DNA from: Dietzia natronolimnaea
Lineage (GTDB): Bacteria > Actinomycetota > Actinomycetes > Mycobacteriales > Mycobacteriaceae
Assembly (NCBI RefSeq): GCF_039525805.1
Contig: NZ_BAAAHZ010000013.1
DNA length: 64,000 bases
Strand: one strand, 5' to 3'
This document shows positions 46,470 through 57,757 of this stretch, one piece after another. The notes beneath the pieces were generated by a model. It did not search any database, had not been told where the DNA came from, and saw only the letters and a program-made list of their open reading frames with translations. Each line of letters begins with the position of its first letter. The first letter of the stretch is position 1. The position numbers were made by a program, and so were the translations under genes.

Positions 46470-46483
46470 ACCCGCCCGGTATC

Positions 46484-46489
46484 TAGACT
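46484..46489 (+). promoter_or_regulatory. -10 hexamer of mshC
   Basis: TAGACT, seven bases before the ATG at 46497, with no ribosome site. mshC may thus have its own leaderless promoter in addition to readthrough. Confidence 0.45.
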
Positions 46490-46496
46490 CGCCCGC

Positions 46497-47747
46497 ATGC
46501 ACTCGTGGCCCCCGCCTGCCGTCCCCGCCGTCCCCGGCGACGGTGCCCCCCTGAAGTTGTACGACACGGCGAGCGGACAGGTCCGGGAGGTGTCCGCCGG
46601 GCCCGTCGCCGGGATGTACGTCTGCGGCATCACCCCCTACGACACCACCCACCTCGGTCACGCGGCGACCTACCTGACGTTCGATCTGGTGTACCGGCTC
46701 CTGCTGGACGCCGGACACGAGGTCCACTACGTCCAGAACACCACGGACGTCGACGACCCGCTGTTCGAGAGGGCGGAGCGCGACGGCGTGGACTGGAGGG
46801 AACTCGGGGACCGCGAGACCGATCTGTTCCGCTCCGACATGGAGGCGCTCCGCGTGCTCCCACCCCGCGACTACGTGGCCGCCACCGAGACCATCGACGA
46901 GGTCGTGGAGATGGTCGCCGAGCTCGTCGACCGCGGCCACGCCTACCGGATCGATCCCGGGGTCGACGGGTACCCCGATGTCTACTACCGACACCGGGCC
47001 ACCCCGGCCTTCGGGTACGAGTCGGGGTACGACGCCCAGGAGATGGCCGCCGCGTTCGCCGAGCGCGGCGGGGACCCGGACCGGCCCGGCAAGGAGCACC
47101 CGCTGGACGCACTGCTGTGGCGGGTGCAGCGACCGGGGGAGCCGTCCTGGCCCTCGCCCTGGGGGGCGGGCAGACCCGGATGGCACATCGAGTGTTCGGC
47201 GATCGCCCGGAACCGCCTGGGTATGGAGTTCGACATCCAGGGTGGGGGCAGCGACCTCGCGTTCCCACACCACGAGTTCTCCGCCGCCCACGCCGAGGCC
47301 GCGACCGGCCGTTCCCCGTTCGCGCGCTTCTACGTGCACGCGGCGATGATCGGCCTCGACGGGGTCAAGATGAGCAAGTCGTTGGGCAATCTCGTCCGGG
47401 TCAAGACACTCCGCGAACAGGGGGTGGACCCGGCCGTCGTCCGACTCGCCCTGGCCGCCGGCCATTACCGGACGGACCGCTCCTGGTCGGAGGACCTGCT
47501 CGCGGAGGCCCGCTCCCGGTGCGAGACGTGGTTCCGTGCGATCTCCCGGGGATCGGGCGCCGACTCCGCCGCGACCATCATCGCCGTGCGGGAACGACTC
47601 GCGGACGACCTCGACACCCCCGGCGCCCTGGCCGCGGTCGACAGGTGGGCCGAGGCGACCCTCGCCGGGGACGAGTCCGACCCGTCCGCGGGACCGTCCA
47701 TGGCGACCGCCCTCGACGCCCTGCTCGGTCTCGCCCCCGCCACCTGA
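46497..47747 (+). CDS. mshC: Cysteine--1-D-myo-inosityl 2-amino-2-deoxy-glucopyranoside ligase (MshC)
   Basis: ATP-dependent ligase joining cysteine to GlcN-inositol in mycothiol synthesis. The 416-residue enzyme resembles a short cysteinyl-tRNA synthetase: MYVCGITPYDTTHLGHAATY holds zinc-binding Cys43 and the HIGH-like HLGHA (52-56); GWHIECSAIARN has a second zinc Cys and HHEF a third ligand; KMSKSLGN (near 290) is the KMSKS loop. It lacks the tRNA-binding C-terminal domain, separating it from CysS. The PRPGWHIECSA and DGVKMSK context is typical of MshC. Confidence 0.95.
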   Translation: MHSWPPPAVPAVPGDGAPLKLYDTASGQVREVSAGPVAGMYVCGITPYDTTHLGHAATYLTFDLVYRLLLDAGHEVHYVQNTTDVDDPLFERAERDGVDWRELGDRETDLFRSDMEALRVLPPRDYVAATETIDEVVEMVAELVDRGHAYRIDPGVDGYPDVYYRHRATPAFGYESGYDAQEMAAAFAERGGDPDRPGKEHPLDALLWRVQRPGEPSWPSPWGAGRPGWHIECSAIARNRLGMEFDIQGGGSDLAFPHHEFSAAHAEAATGRSPFARFYVHAAMIGLDGVKMSKSLGNLVRVKTLREQGVDPAVVRLALAAGHYRTDRSWSEDLLAEARSRCETWFRAISRGSGADSAATIIAVRERLADDLDTPGALAAVDRWAEATLAGDESDPSAGPSMATALDALLGLAPAT

Positions 47748-47782
47748 CGGCGTTCCGGTGACCGGTCTGACGGTCTGACGGT

Positions 47783-48709
47783 CTACCCGGCGTCGGGCTC
47801 GTCCCGCTCGCCTCGCAGGAAGCGCTCGAACTCGGCGGCGATCGACTCGCCGTCGACCAGCGGCATCGTCTCCCCGTCAGCGGCCCGACCACGGTCGGGT
47901 TCGGGGTCGACCCCCGCCCCGACACCGTTCTCGTCGTCCATCCGGTCCTCCAGGGACTGGATGTAGTCGCGGAGGTCCTCGTCCTCGCCGGCGGCGGCGT
48001 CGACCTTCGCGACCCACGTGCGGGACTGCACGCGCAGTGCGTCCATCGGGACGGCCACCCCCAGGTTCTCCGCCAACCAGGACAGCACCGCCTCGGTGCC
48101 GCGCGGATTGGGCGGTGCGGCAACGTAGTGGGGGACACCCGCCCACAGACTCACAGTCGGGACCCCGGCCTCGGTGAGGAGTTGCTGGAGGACCCCGGTC
48201 ATCCCGGTGGGCCCCTCGTAGTCGGAGGCCCGGACCCCCATCTCTGCCATCCTCTGCCGATTGAACGCCGTCCCGGTGAGCGGAACGGGGCGGGTGTGGG
48301 GCACATCGGCGAGATAGGCACCCAACAGCACCACCTCGGTGACTCCCAGGGTGTCGACGAGGTCCACGAACTCGGAGGCGAACCGGCGCCACTTCAGACC
48401 CGGCTCGGGCCCCCGGACCAGCAACACGTCGTGGTCGAACCCGTCCGGTCGGCACGCGGACACGAGGATCTGTGGCCACTCGACCGATCGCGACACCCCG
48501 CCGGAATGCCGGACCGTCGGCCGCTGGTCGAGGTAGTCGAAGAACTCGTCGCCACCGATCTCCGCGATCTGCCGCGCCTCCCAGGTCAGGGCGAGATGTT
48601 CGACGGTCCCGGTCGCCACGTCCGCGGCGTCGTTCCAGCCCTCGAAGGCCACGATCATCACCGGGCTCTCGAGATCGAGGTGCCCGTCGGGGGTCCATTC
48701 GACAGTCAT
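47783..48709 (-). CDS. PAC2-family protein (Rv2125-like)
   Basis: A 308-residue member of the PAC2 family, related to the archaeal and eukaryotic proteasome-assembly chaperone 2 fold but widespread in actinobacteria without a clear role. Visible family motifs: MIVAFEGWNDAADVATGTVEHL at the N-terminus (shortened here), EVVLLGAYLADVPHTRPV, and VPTVSLWAGVPHYVAAPPNP. An acidic helical tail of about 60 residues follows. The ATG at 48709 lies six bases after a TAGGCT -10. It is divergent from metH, as in mycobacteria, and convergent with mshC. Confidence 0.88.
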   Translation of the reverse strand: MTVEWTPDGHLDLESPVMIVAFEGWNDAADVATGTVEHLALTWEARQIAEIGGDEFFDYLDQRPTVRHSGGVSRSVEWPQILVSACRPDGFDHDVLLVRGPEPGLKWRRFASEFVDLVDTLGVTEVVLLGAYLADVPHTRPVPLTGTAFNRQRMAEMGVRASDYEGPTGMTGVLQQLLTEAGVPTVSLWAGVPHYVAAPPNPRGTEAVLSWLAENLGVAVPMDALRVQSRTWVAKVDAAAGEDEDLRDYIQSLEDRMDDENGVGAGVDPEPDRGRAADGETMPLVDGESIAAEFERFLRGERDEPDAG

Positions 48710-48715
48710 CAGTAC

Positions 48716-48721
48716 AGCCTA
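48716..48721 (-). promoter_or_regulatory. -10 hexamer of the PAC2 gene
   Basis: Reads TAGGCT on the minus strand, six bases before the ATG at 48709; likely leaderless. Confidence 0.45.
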
Positions 48722-48746
48722 CGGACGGACACTTCCGGGGCACCCA

Positions 48747-48752
48747 TACACT
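48747..48752 (+). promoter_or_regulatory. -10 hexamer of metH
   Basis: TACACT, six bases before the metH ATG at 48759; likely leaderless. The 49-base gap to the PAC2 gene is too short for a cobalamin or SAM riboswitch. Confidence 0.5.
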
Positions 48753-48758
48753 GGGGCC

Positions 48759-52319
<3,561 letters not shown>

Positions 52320-52331
52320 TCCGGGCACCCG

Positions 52332-52363
52332 GGGCAGCCTCCCCTGGCTGGTGGAGGCTGCCC
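52332..52363 (+). terminator. Terminator after metH
   Basis: A perfect 11-bp stem (52332-52342 with 52353-52363) and a 10-base loop start 12 bases after the metH stop. No T run. Confidence 0.65.
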
Positions 52364-52521
52364 TGCAGGGGTGATACCGAGCCGATGGACATCGGCCGTG
52401 ACCCATCGGTCCCGCGGACGGGGACACCGCACTGCTAACACCCGGTGATGCACGGTCGATGAACGGAGAAGGACCACCACGTCGACAGTGCACCGAGAGT
52501 GGCGGGGGACGGGAGCGAGTG

Positions 52522-53049
52522 ATGACCATGATCCGTCGATCGGCGGCCCTGACCTGTGTGACGACCCTGCTCGCCGGGGGAGCAGCCGTGGCTCTTGCGC
52601 CTGCGGCCTCAGCCCAGGTGTGGCACCACTCGCCGGCCTGGGACGTCCGCATGCCGTACCCGCTGGGCGGTGAGCACACCATCCGCTTCGGTGCCTTCAC
52701 CACCTGCAAGCTGGGCGGCGACGAGCGGTTCCACCAGGCGCTGAGCGCGAACGCCAGGGACCTCGACCACCCCGTCGGCTCGTTCGACTTCTGGGCCGCC
52801 CTGTTCCCGTTCAACTCCGCCACCGTGGAGTGGCACAACATCGATACCGACGCGAGGGGCGTGCACACGGTCCAGTCGACCGGACCCGAAGTGGGCATCG
52901 GCGGGGTCGTCACCGGGCACGGGCGCCTGGCGGTCACCATCACCACCAGCAAGTCCGCCCTACCCACCTTCGCCCCCGGGTCGGTCGTTCCGTTCGCCTC
53001 CGCCACCCACACGGAGCGATTCCTCGTCGCCGCGGGGACCTGCCACTGA
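52522..53049 (+). CDS. Secreted protein of unknown function
   Basis: A 175-residue exported protein without a recognised family. The signal peptide covers about residues 1-31 (basic MTMIRRS, hydrophobic core, cleavage after ASA). The mature part has two cysteines, in TTCKLGG and the C-terminal GTCH, that could form a disulphide, and reads mostly as beta strands (FGAFTTCKLGG, TVEWHNIDTD, GRLAVTITTSKS). The ATG at 52522 is chosen because it starts the signal peptide; an ATG six bases later or a GTG three bases earlier cannot be ruled out. Confidence 0.7.
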   Translation: MTMIRRSAALTCVTTLLAGGAAVALAPAASAQVWHHSPAWDVRMPYPLGGEHTIRFGAFTTCKLGGDERFHQALSANARDLDHPVGSFDFWAALFPFNSATVEWHNIDTDARGVHTVQSTGPEVGIGGVVTGHGRLAVTITTSKSALPTFAPGSVVPFASATHTERFLVAAGTCH

Positions 53050-53111
53050 ACGGTGTTCGACGGGGGAGCCGACGGGGCAGGTCACGGTACCCCCGGTGGC
53101 CCGTCGTCCGG

Positions 53112-53117
53112 TAGACA
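53112..53117 (+). promoter_or_regulatory. Possible -10 hexamer of the HAD-hisE-hisG operon
   Basis: TAGACA ends seven bases before the GTG at 53125. The last base departs from TAnnnT, so this is weaker than the other sites, but no ribosome site is present. Confidence 0.3.
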
Positions 53118-53124
53118 GTAGCCC

Positions 53125-53841
53125 GTGACCAGCATTTCGTATGACCGTGTCCCCGCCGCCGTGTGTCTCGACATGGACGGCACCCTCGTCGACACCGAGC
53201 GGCTGTGGGACATCGCCGTCTACGAGCTCGCCGAGTACCTGGGCCGGCCCCTCGACGAGGCGACCCGCGAGCGGACCCTGGGCAACTCGCTCCCCGGGTT
53301 CTTCGCGATCCTGGGCGAGTACACCGGGCGGACCATCGAGGGCGCCGAGTTCGATCACCTGGCCCACCGGCTCAACTCGCGGGTCACCGAGCTGATGCGA
53401 TCCGATATGCGGTGGCGGCCGGGGGCCGAGGAGTTGTTGGAGGACCTCGCCTCGGCCAACGCCCCGGTCGCCCTGGTGACCAACACGACCGCGGACGTCG
53501 CGGCGGTGCCACTGGAGTTCATCGATCGTTCGCGATTCGATGTGGTGGTCACGGGATGCATGGTGGCCGACCCCAAGCCCGCACCCGACCCCTATCTACT
53601 GGCCTGCTCGCGCCTCGGGGTCGAGGCGTCCACCGCCGTGGCGGTCGAGGACTCGGTCACCGGGGCCACCGCGGCGGTCGCCGCGGGGTGCCGGGTCCTG
53701 TACGTTCCGTCGACCGATGGTCAGCCGGACGTGGTCGGGGCGCACACCCACCCGAGTCTCACGGGCGTGAGCGCGTCCGGTCTCGTGGCCCTCACCTCGG
53801 GCGCGCCCGTGGCGTCGGCTGTGGGACAATCGGGCGCGTGA
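53125..53841 (+). CDS. HAD-superfamily hydrolase (beta-phosphoglucomutase-like)
   Basis: A 238-residue phosphatase or phosphomutase of the HAD superfamily. Motif I is CLDMDGTLVDTE (near residue 12), motif II LVTNTT, motif III the lysine in ADPKPAPDPYLLA, and motif IV VAVEDSVTGATAA; a helical cap lies between I and II. Corynebacteria carry a similar gene between metH and hisE. It could supply the histidinol-phosphatase-like or a housekeeping phosphatase activity; this cannot be decided. Its stop overlaps the hisE start (GTGA). Confidence 0.85.
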   Translation: MTSISYDRVPAAVCLDMDGTLVDTERLWDIAVYELAEYLGRPLDEATRERTLGNSLPGFFAILGEYTGRTIEGAEFDHLAHRLNSRVTELMRSDMRWRPGAEELLEDLASANAPVALVTNTTADVAAVPLEFIDRSRFDVVVTGCMVADPKPAPDPYLLACSRLGVEASTAVAVEDSVTGATAAVAAGCRVLYVPSTDGQPDVVGAHTHPSLTGVSASGLVALTSGAPVASAVGQSGA

Positions 53842-54101
53842 AGACCTTCGACTCCCTGTTCGCCGAGCTGTCCGAGCGCATCGCCGCGCGACCCGAGGGC
53901 TCCGGCACCGTCGCCGCCTTCGACAAGGGCGTGCACCATCTCGGCAAGAAGGTCAACGAAGAGGCGGGCGAGGTGTGGATCGCCGCCGAGTACCAGTCGG
54001 ACGAGGAGCTGGCCGAGGAGATCTCGCAGCTCCTCTACTGGACCCAGGTCATGATGCTCAAGCGCGGACTCGGTCTCGAGGACGTCTACCGGCATCTCTG
54101 A
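53838..54101 (+). CDS. hisE: Phosphoribosyl-ATP pyrophosphatase
   Basis: Second step of histidine synthesis: removes pyrophosphate from phosphoribosyl-ATP. The 87-residue protein has the MazG-like metal site KKVNEEAGEVWIAA (E-E-x2-E) followed by EISQLLYWTQVMMLKRGL. The GTG at 53838 overlaps the HAD stop by four bases and conservation begins there. hisG follows after 47 bases, the usual actinobacterial hisE-hisG pair. Confidence 0.94.
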   Translation: MKTFDSLFAELSERIAARPEGSGTVAAFDKGVHHLGKKVNEEAGEVWIAAEYQSDEELAEEISQLLYWTQVMMLKRGLGLEDVYRHL

Positions 54102-54148
54102 CCGCCACCCCGACCACCCCTCCCGCACCGAATCCTGGAGCCGCCATC

Positions 54149-55000
54149 ATGCTGCGTGTCGCAGTGCCCAACAAGGGCGCCCTGTCCGAGTCCGCCTCCG
54201 AGATGCTGTCCGAGGCGGGGTACCGCCGGCGGACCGAGGGCAGCAAGGACCTCACACTGATCGACCGTGAGAACGACGTCGAGTTCTTCTTCCTGCGGCC
54301 CAAGGACATCGCCGTCTACGTGGGCTCGGGTCGCCTCGAGCTGGGGATCACCGGCAGGGACCTGAGCATGGACTCGATGGCGGAGGTCGACGAGCTGCTC
54401 GACCTGGGCTTCGGACACTCCACCTTCCGCTACGCCGGCCCGTCCGGCAGCGGGTGGACCACGGACCGTCTGGCGGGGGCCCGCATCGCGACGTCGTACC
54501 CCAACATCGTCCGCCGCGATCTCGAACAGCGGGGGATCGAAGCGGAGGTCATCCGGCTGGACGGCGCGGTGGAGATCTCCATCCAGCTCGGGGTGGCGGA
54601 CTGCATCGCCGACGTGGTGGGTTCGGGTCGGACGCTCAAGGTGCACGGCCTGGAGGCGTTCGGCGACGTCCTGTGCGACTCGATGGGTGTGCTGATCTCC
54701 CGTGCCGGCGACGAGACGACCCCGGCGATGGCACAGATGCGGGCCCGGCTTCAGGGCGTCGTGTTCGCCCAGCAGTACATGATGCTGGACTACGACTGCC
54801 CCAAGGAGCTCTTGGAGTCGGTCTCGGCGATCACCCCTGGCATCGAGTCACCCACCGTCTCCCCGATGGCCGATCCTGCCTGGGTGGCGGTCCGGTCGAT
54901 GGTGCCCCGCAAGAAGGTCAACTCGATCATGGACGAGCTCGTCGCGGCCGGCGCCAAGGCGGTCATCGCCACGGACATCCGGTCCTGCCGCATGGGGTGA
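54149..55000 (+). CDS. hisG: ATP phosphoribosyltransferase, long form
   Basis: First, feedback-regulated step of histidine synthesis, joining ATP and PRPP. The 283-residue length and C-terminal ACT-like domain (about 210-283, SPTVSPMADPAWVAVRSMVP) mark the long, self-sufficient HisG that does not need HisZ. The catalytic part shows LRVAVPNKGALSE at the start and the PRPP loop DVVGSGRTLK near 152. The ATG at 54149 has CTGGAG eight bases upstream. A strong bidirectional terminator follows. Confidence 0.95.
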   Translation: MLRVAVPNKGALSESASEMLSEAGYRRRTEGSKDLTLIDRENDVEFFFLRPKDIAVYVGSGRLELGITGRDLSMDSMAEVDELLDLGFGHSTFRYAGPSGSGWTTDRLAGARIATSYPNIVRRDLEQRGIEAEVIRLDGAVEISIQLGVADCIADVVGSGRTLKVHGLEAFGDVLCDSMGVLISRAGDETTPAMAQMRARLQGVVFAQQYMMLDYDCPKELLESVSAITPGIESPTVSPMADPAWVAVRSMVPRKKVNSIMDELVAAGAKAVIATDIRSCRMG

Positions 55001-55017
55001 CGCCCCGCTGTCCAGGG

Positions 55018-55050
55018 GGGTGTGGAGGCGTGCGGTACGCCTCCACACCC
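55018..55050. terminator. Bidirectional terminator between hisG and the thioesterase gene
   Basis: A perfect 14-bp stem (55018-55031 with 55037-55050) and a five-base loop lie between two convergent stops, so it can end both transcripts. Confidence 0.8.
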
Positions 55051-55057
55051 TGTCGGT

Positions 55058-55828
55058 TCAGGCCCGCTCGACGAGCAGAGCCTGCAGCGTGTGGCCGATG
55101 GCTCCCACCTCGTCATACAGGGTCCCGGACGTGGCCCCGACGCCGTCGGGGCCGATCGACGCGTCCGCGGTGACCCCGATCCACTCGCCGACGGGCCGCC
55201 GGTGCAGGTGGGTGACCAGATCGGTGTTGAGGAACCGCCATTCGTCGGGTTCGAGAACGGCCCCGACGCCGTTCGCGATGTCGGCCACCGACATGACCCG
55301 TTCCGCCGGAGTCATCTCCTCCCCGGAGACCAGGGGGAGGGTGGGACGGGCCCAGACGACCCCGTCGCCCGCACCGCGGATCTCCAGCGAGTCGATGTAG
55401 CCACTGGTCCACCGGTCGAAGAAGCCGCTGTCGCGATCCACCTCCGGGAGCTCGCGCGGACGGTCGGCCGACTGCTCGACCTCGGCGGTGTCGCCGACGG
55501 CCATCCGCCAGGCACTCGCCCGGGCGACGATCCGGCCCCCCGCTTCCAGTTCCGCCTCCAGCAGCTGGATCCGGCGACCGGGACGGACGACGCGGGCACG
55601 GGTACGGACCTCGCCCAGCGGCACCGGCCCCAGCAGGTCCACCGTGACTCGGGCGATCCTCGTCGTCTCCGTCCGCTCGAGGCGATCCATGGCGCGGGTG
55701 AGGACGGCCGAGGGCGGAGACCCGTGCTGCAGATCCGGGCCCCAGGCGCTCACCGTGTGCGGGGTCGCCCGGAACACTTCCCAGCCGTCATCCGTGCCCA
55801 ACGGCTCGAAGTAGGCCTGCGTCATCAT
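55058..55828 (-). CDS. Acyl-CoA thioesterase-like protein, second copy
   Basis: A 256-residue double-hotdog thioesterase-like protein, paralogous to the one at 2090-2875: LQHGSPPSAVLTRAMDRLER and VTVDLLGPVPLGEVRTRARV parallel the first copy, as does the second-half NTDLVTHLHRRPVGEWIG. The region between the halves differs (VDRDSGFFDRWTSGYIDS), so substrates may differ. ATG at 55828 overlaps the stop of the RecB-like gene; the adjacent ATG at 55825 is better spaced from GAGGAG and may be the real start. Confidence 0.8.
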   Translation of the reverse strand: MMTQAYFEPLGTDDGWEVFRATPHTVSAWGPDLQHGSPPSAVLTRAMDRLERTETTRIARVTVDLLGPVPLGEVRTRARVVRPGRRIQLLEAELEAGGRIVARASAWRMAVGDTAEVEQSADRPRELPEVDRDSGFFDRWTSGYIDSLEIRGAGDGVVWARPTLPLVSGEEMTPAERVMSVADIANGVGAVLEPDEWRFLNTDLVTHLHRRPVGEWIGVTADASIGPDGVGATSGTLYDEVGAIGHTLQALLVERA

Positions 55829-56754
55829 GTGCTCCTCGGTCCGGCGTGTCCCGCATCGGGCGTCCCCGGATCGAGAGGTATCACGCGGCGCCCCGGCCAT
55901 CCCGGGTACTCCGGCGGGGTACCCCCGAACGCCGGGCACAACGCCTGATGGTTACACCAGTCGCACAGCCGGGAGGTGCGCGGGGGGAAGATCCCGGTCT
56001 CACCCGCCCGCTCTATCTCCGCCCACAGTGAGTCGAGCTCGGTCTCGGTCTCCACGAGCGTGGCGAGATCGGGGGAGAGGGTCAGCCAGCTGCCGTTCCT
56101 CAGATAGATCAGCTTGAGTTGTGCCGGCATCACCCCGTGGATCTGCTGGTACATCAGGGCGTAGAACCGCATCTGGAACATCGCCTGAGTCTGGTAACGC
56201 GGATGTGGTGGCTTACCCGTCTTGTAGTCGACCACCCTGACCTCACCGGTCGGCGCCACGTCGACCCGGTCCAGGTACCCGTGGAGCGGGGTACCGGACG
56301 CGGTCGAGGTGACGAGGTACTGCTCACACGCGGCGGGGGAGAAGCGCCGGGGATCCTCGACACCGTAGAGCGCGGACACCAACGCGGCGACCTCCGTCTG
56401 GAACTCCGCCCGGTCGGAGAGCGGCACCACCTCGGCGCCCCCGCCGACCGCGTAGAAGTGCTCCACCGCGGCGGGGACCAGCTCCGCGGCGCGCTCCGGG
56501 GCGCGCTCCGACTGCTCCAGTGCGTACAGGTCCTCGAGCACCGAGTGGACGACGGTACCCAGGACCTGGGCGCGGGTCTTCGGTTCCGGGATCCTGTCGA
56601 TCGCCTTGAGCCGGTAGAGCAGCGGGCACTGCCGGAAGTCCGCCGCCCGCGACGCCGACAACGCCAGGGGCCTGCGCTCCGGCGGGGGCACGCCCTCCGG
56701 ATCGGCCGGGGAGGCCGGGGTACCACTGCCGCCGATTTCCAGGGGATCCGTCAC
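55825..56754 (-). CDS. RecB-family exonuclease with probable iron-sulfur cluster (Rv2119-like)
   Basis: A 309-residue PD-(D/E)xK nuclease related to the AddB/Cas4 group. The N-terminal LSASRAADFRQCPLLYRLK gives the first cluster cysteine; the active site is LHGYLDRVDV with VRVVDYKTGKPP (the D and YKTG Lys); the C-terminal SRLCDWCNHQALCPAF supplies three cysteines for a [4Fe-4S] cluster. It may process DNA ends in repair. The GTG at 56754 lies seven bases after TACCCT; longer readings cross the divergent trmI promoter. Confidence 0.88.
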   Translation of the reverse strand: MTDPLEIGGSGTPASPADPEGVPPPERRPLALSASRAADFRQCPLLYRLKAIDRIPEPKTRAQVLGTVVHSVLEDLYALEQSERAPERAAELVPAAVEHFYAVGGGAEVVPLSDRAEFQTEVAALVSALYGVEDPRRFSPAACEQYLVTSTASGTPLHGYLDRVDVAPTGEVRVVDYKTGKPPHPRYQTQAMFQMRFYALMYQQIHGVMPAQLKLIYLRNGSWLTLSPDLATLVETETELDSLWAEIERAGETGIFPPRTSRLCDWCNHQALCPAFGGTPPEYPGWPGRRVIPLDPGTPDAGHAGPRST

Positions 56755-56761
56755 ACCTGGC

Positions 56762-56767
56762 AGGGTA
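56762..56767 (-). promoter_or_regulatory. -10 hexamer of the RecB-family gene
   Basis: Reads TACCCT on the minus strand, seven bases before the GTG at 56754; likely leaderless. Confidence 0.4.
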
Positions 56768-56811
56768 GACAACCGGTCGGACAACCGGCCGCCGTCCCCT
56801 GGAGGTCCACT

Positions 56812-57651
56812 GTGCAGCGATCCGGCCCGTTCGTCATCGGCGACCGCGTCCAGCTCACCGACACCAAGGGACGCAAGTACACCGTCGTCCTGGTCGAGGG
56901 AGCCGAGTTCTTCACCCACCACGGCGCCGTCCGCCACGACGACCTGATCGGTACCCCGGAGGGGTCGATCGTCAGGTCGTCCGGGGATGCCGACTACCTG
57001 GCGCTGCGACCGCTGCTCACCGACTACGTCCTGTCGATGCCGCGCGGCGCCCAGGTCATCTACCCCAAGGACGCCGCGCAGATCGTCCACGAGGGCGACG
57101 TGTTCCCCGGCGCACGGGTGCTCGAGGCGGGCGCGGGTTCCGGCGCCCTGACCTGTTCGCTGCTGCGTGCGGTGGGCCCCGGGGGTCGGGTGTTGTCGTA
57201 CGAGATCCGCGAGGACCACGCCGAGCACGCCGAGCGCAACGTCCGGACCTTCTACGGCGAACACCCCGAGAACTGGGACCTGCGGGTCGCCGACCTGGCG
57301 GAGACGTCGGTCGAGGCCCTGGGCGGACAGGTCGACCGGGTGGTGCTGGACATGCTCGCGCCCTGGGAGTGCCTGCCCACGGTGAGCGACGTGCTGGTGC
57401 CCGGGGGGGTCCTGGTGGTGTACGTGGCCACCACCACCCAGATGTCGGACGTCGTGGAGGCGCTCCGGCGCCAGGAGTGCTGGACCGAACCCCGGGCGTG
57501 GGAGTCGATCAACCGTGGGTGGCACGTGGTGGGCCTGGCCGTCCGCCCCGAGCACCGCATCCAGGGCCACACCGCGTTCCTGGTCACCGCCCGTCGACTC
57601 GCGGAGGGCGTGACCACGCTCAAGCCCAGGCGCCGGGCCGGCAAGCACTGA
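56812..57651 (+). CDS. trmI: tRNA (adenine-58-N1)-methyltransferase
   Basis: Methylates A58 in the T loop of tRNAs with S-adenosylmethionine, as a tetramer. The 279-residue protein has an N-terminal beta domain (GPFVIGDRVQLTDTKGRKYT), PRGAQVIYPKDAAQI, the AdoMet loop VLEAGAGSGALT near 105, and the catalytic-site DMLAPWE block. It corresponds to Rv2118c, and its neighbours (RecB-like gene divergent, ARC downstream) also match. The GTG at 56812 has GGAGG six bases upstream. Confidence 0.94.
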   Translation: MQRSGPFVIGDRVQLTDTKGRKYTVVLVEGAEFFTHHGAVRHDDLIGTPEGSIVRSSGDADYLALRPLLTDYVLSMPRGAQVIYPKDAAQIVHEGDVFPGARVLEAGAGSGALTCSLLRAVGPGGRVLSYEIREDHAEHAERNVRTFYGEHPENWDLRVADLAETSVEALGGQVDRVVLDMLAPWECLPTVSDVLVPGGVLVVYVATTTQMSDVVEALRRQECWTEPRAWESINRGWHVVGLAVRPEHRIQGHTAFLVTARRLAEGVTTLKPRRRAGKH

Positions 57652-57757
57652 GTTCGGCCCGAGGAGTCGCACTCACCCGCCCCTCACGCGGCCACTCACC
57701 CCGGCGATAGGGTGGAGGCGACGACGACGAGGGTGTCGTCCGAGAGTCGGAGGGCAG

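Noticed and set aside
48710..48758. Cobalamin or SAM riboswitch before metH
   Set aside because: The gap is 49 bases and holds two promoters; there is no room for an aptamer.
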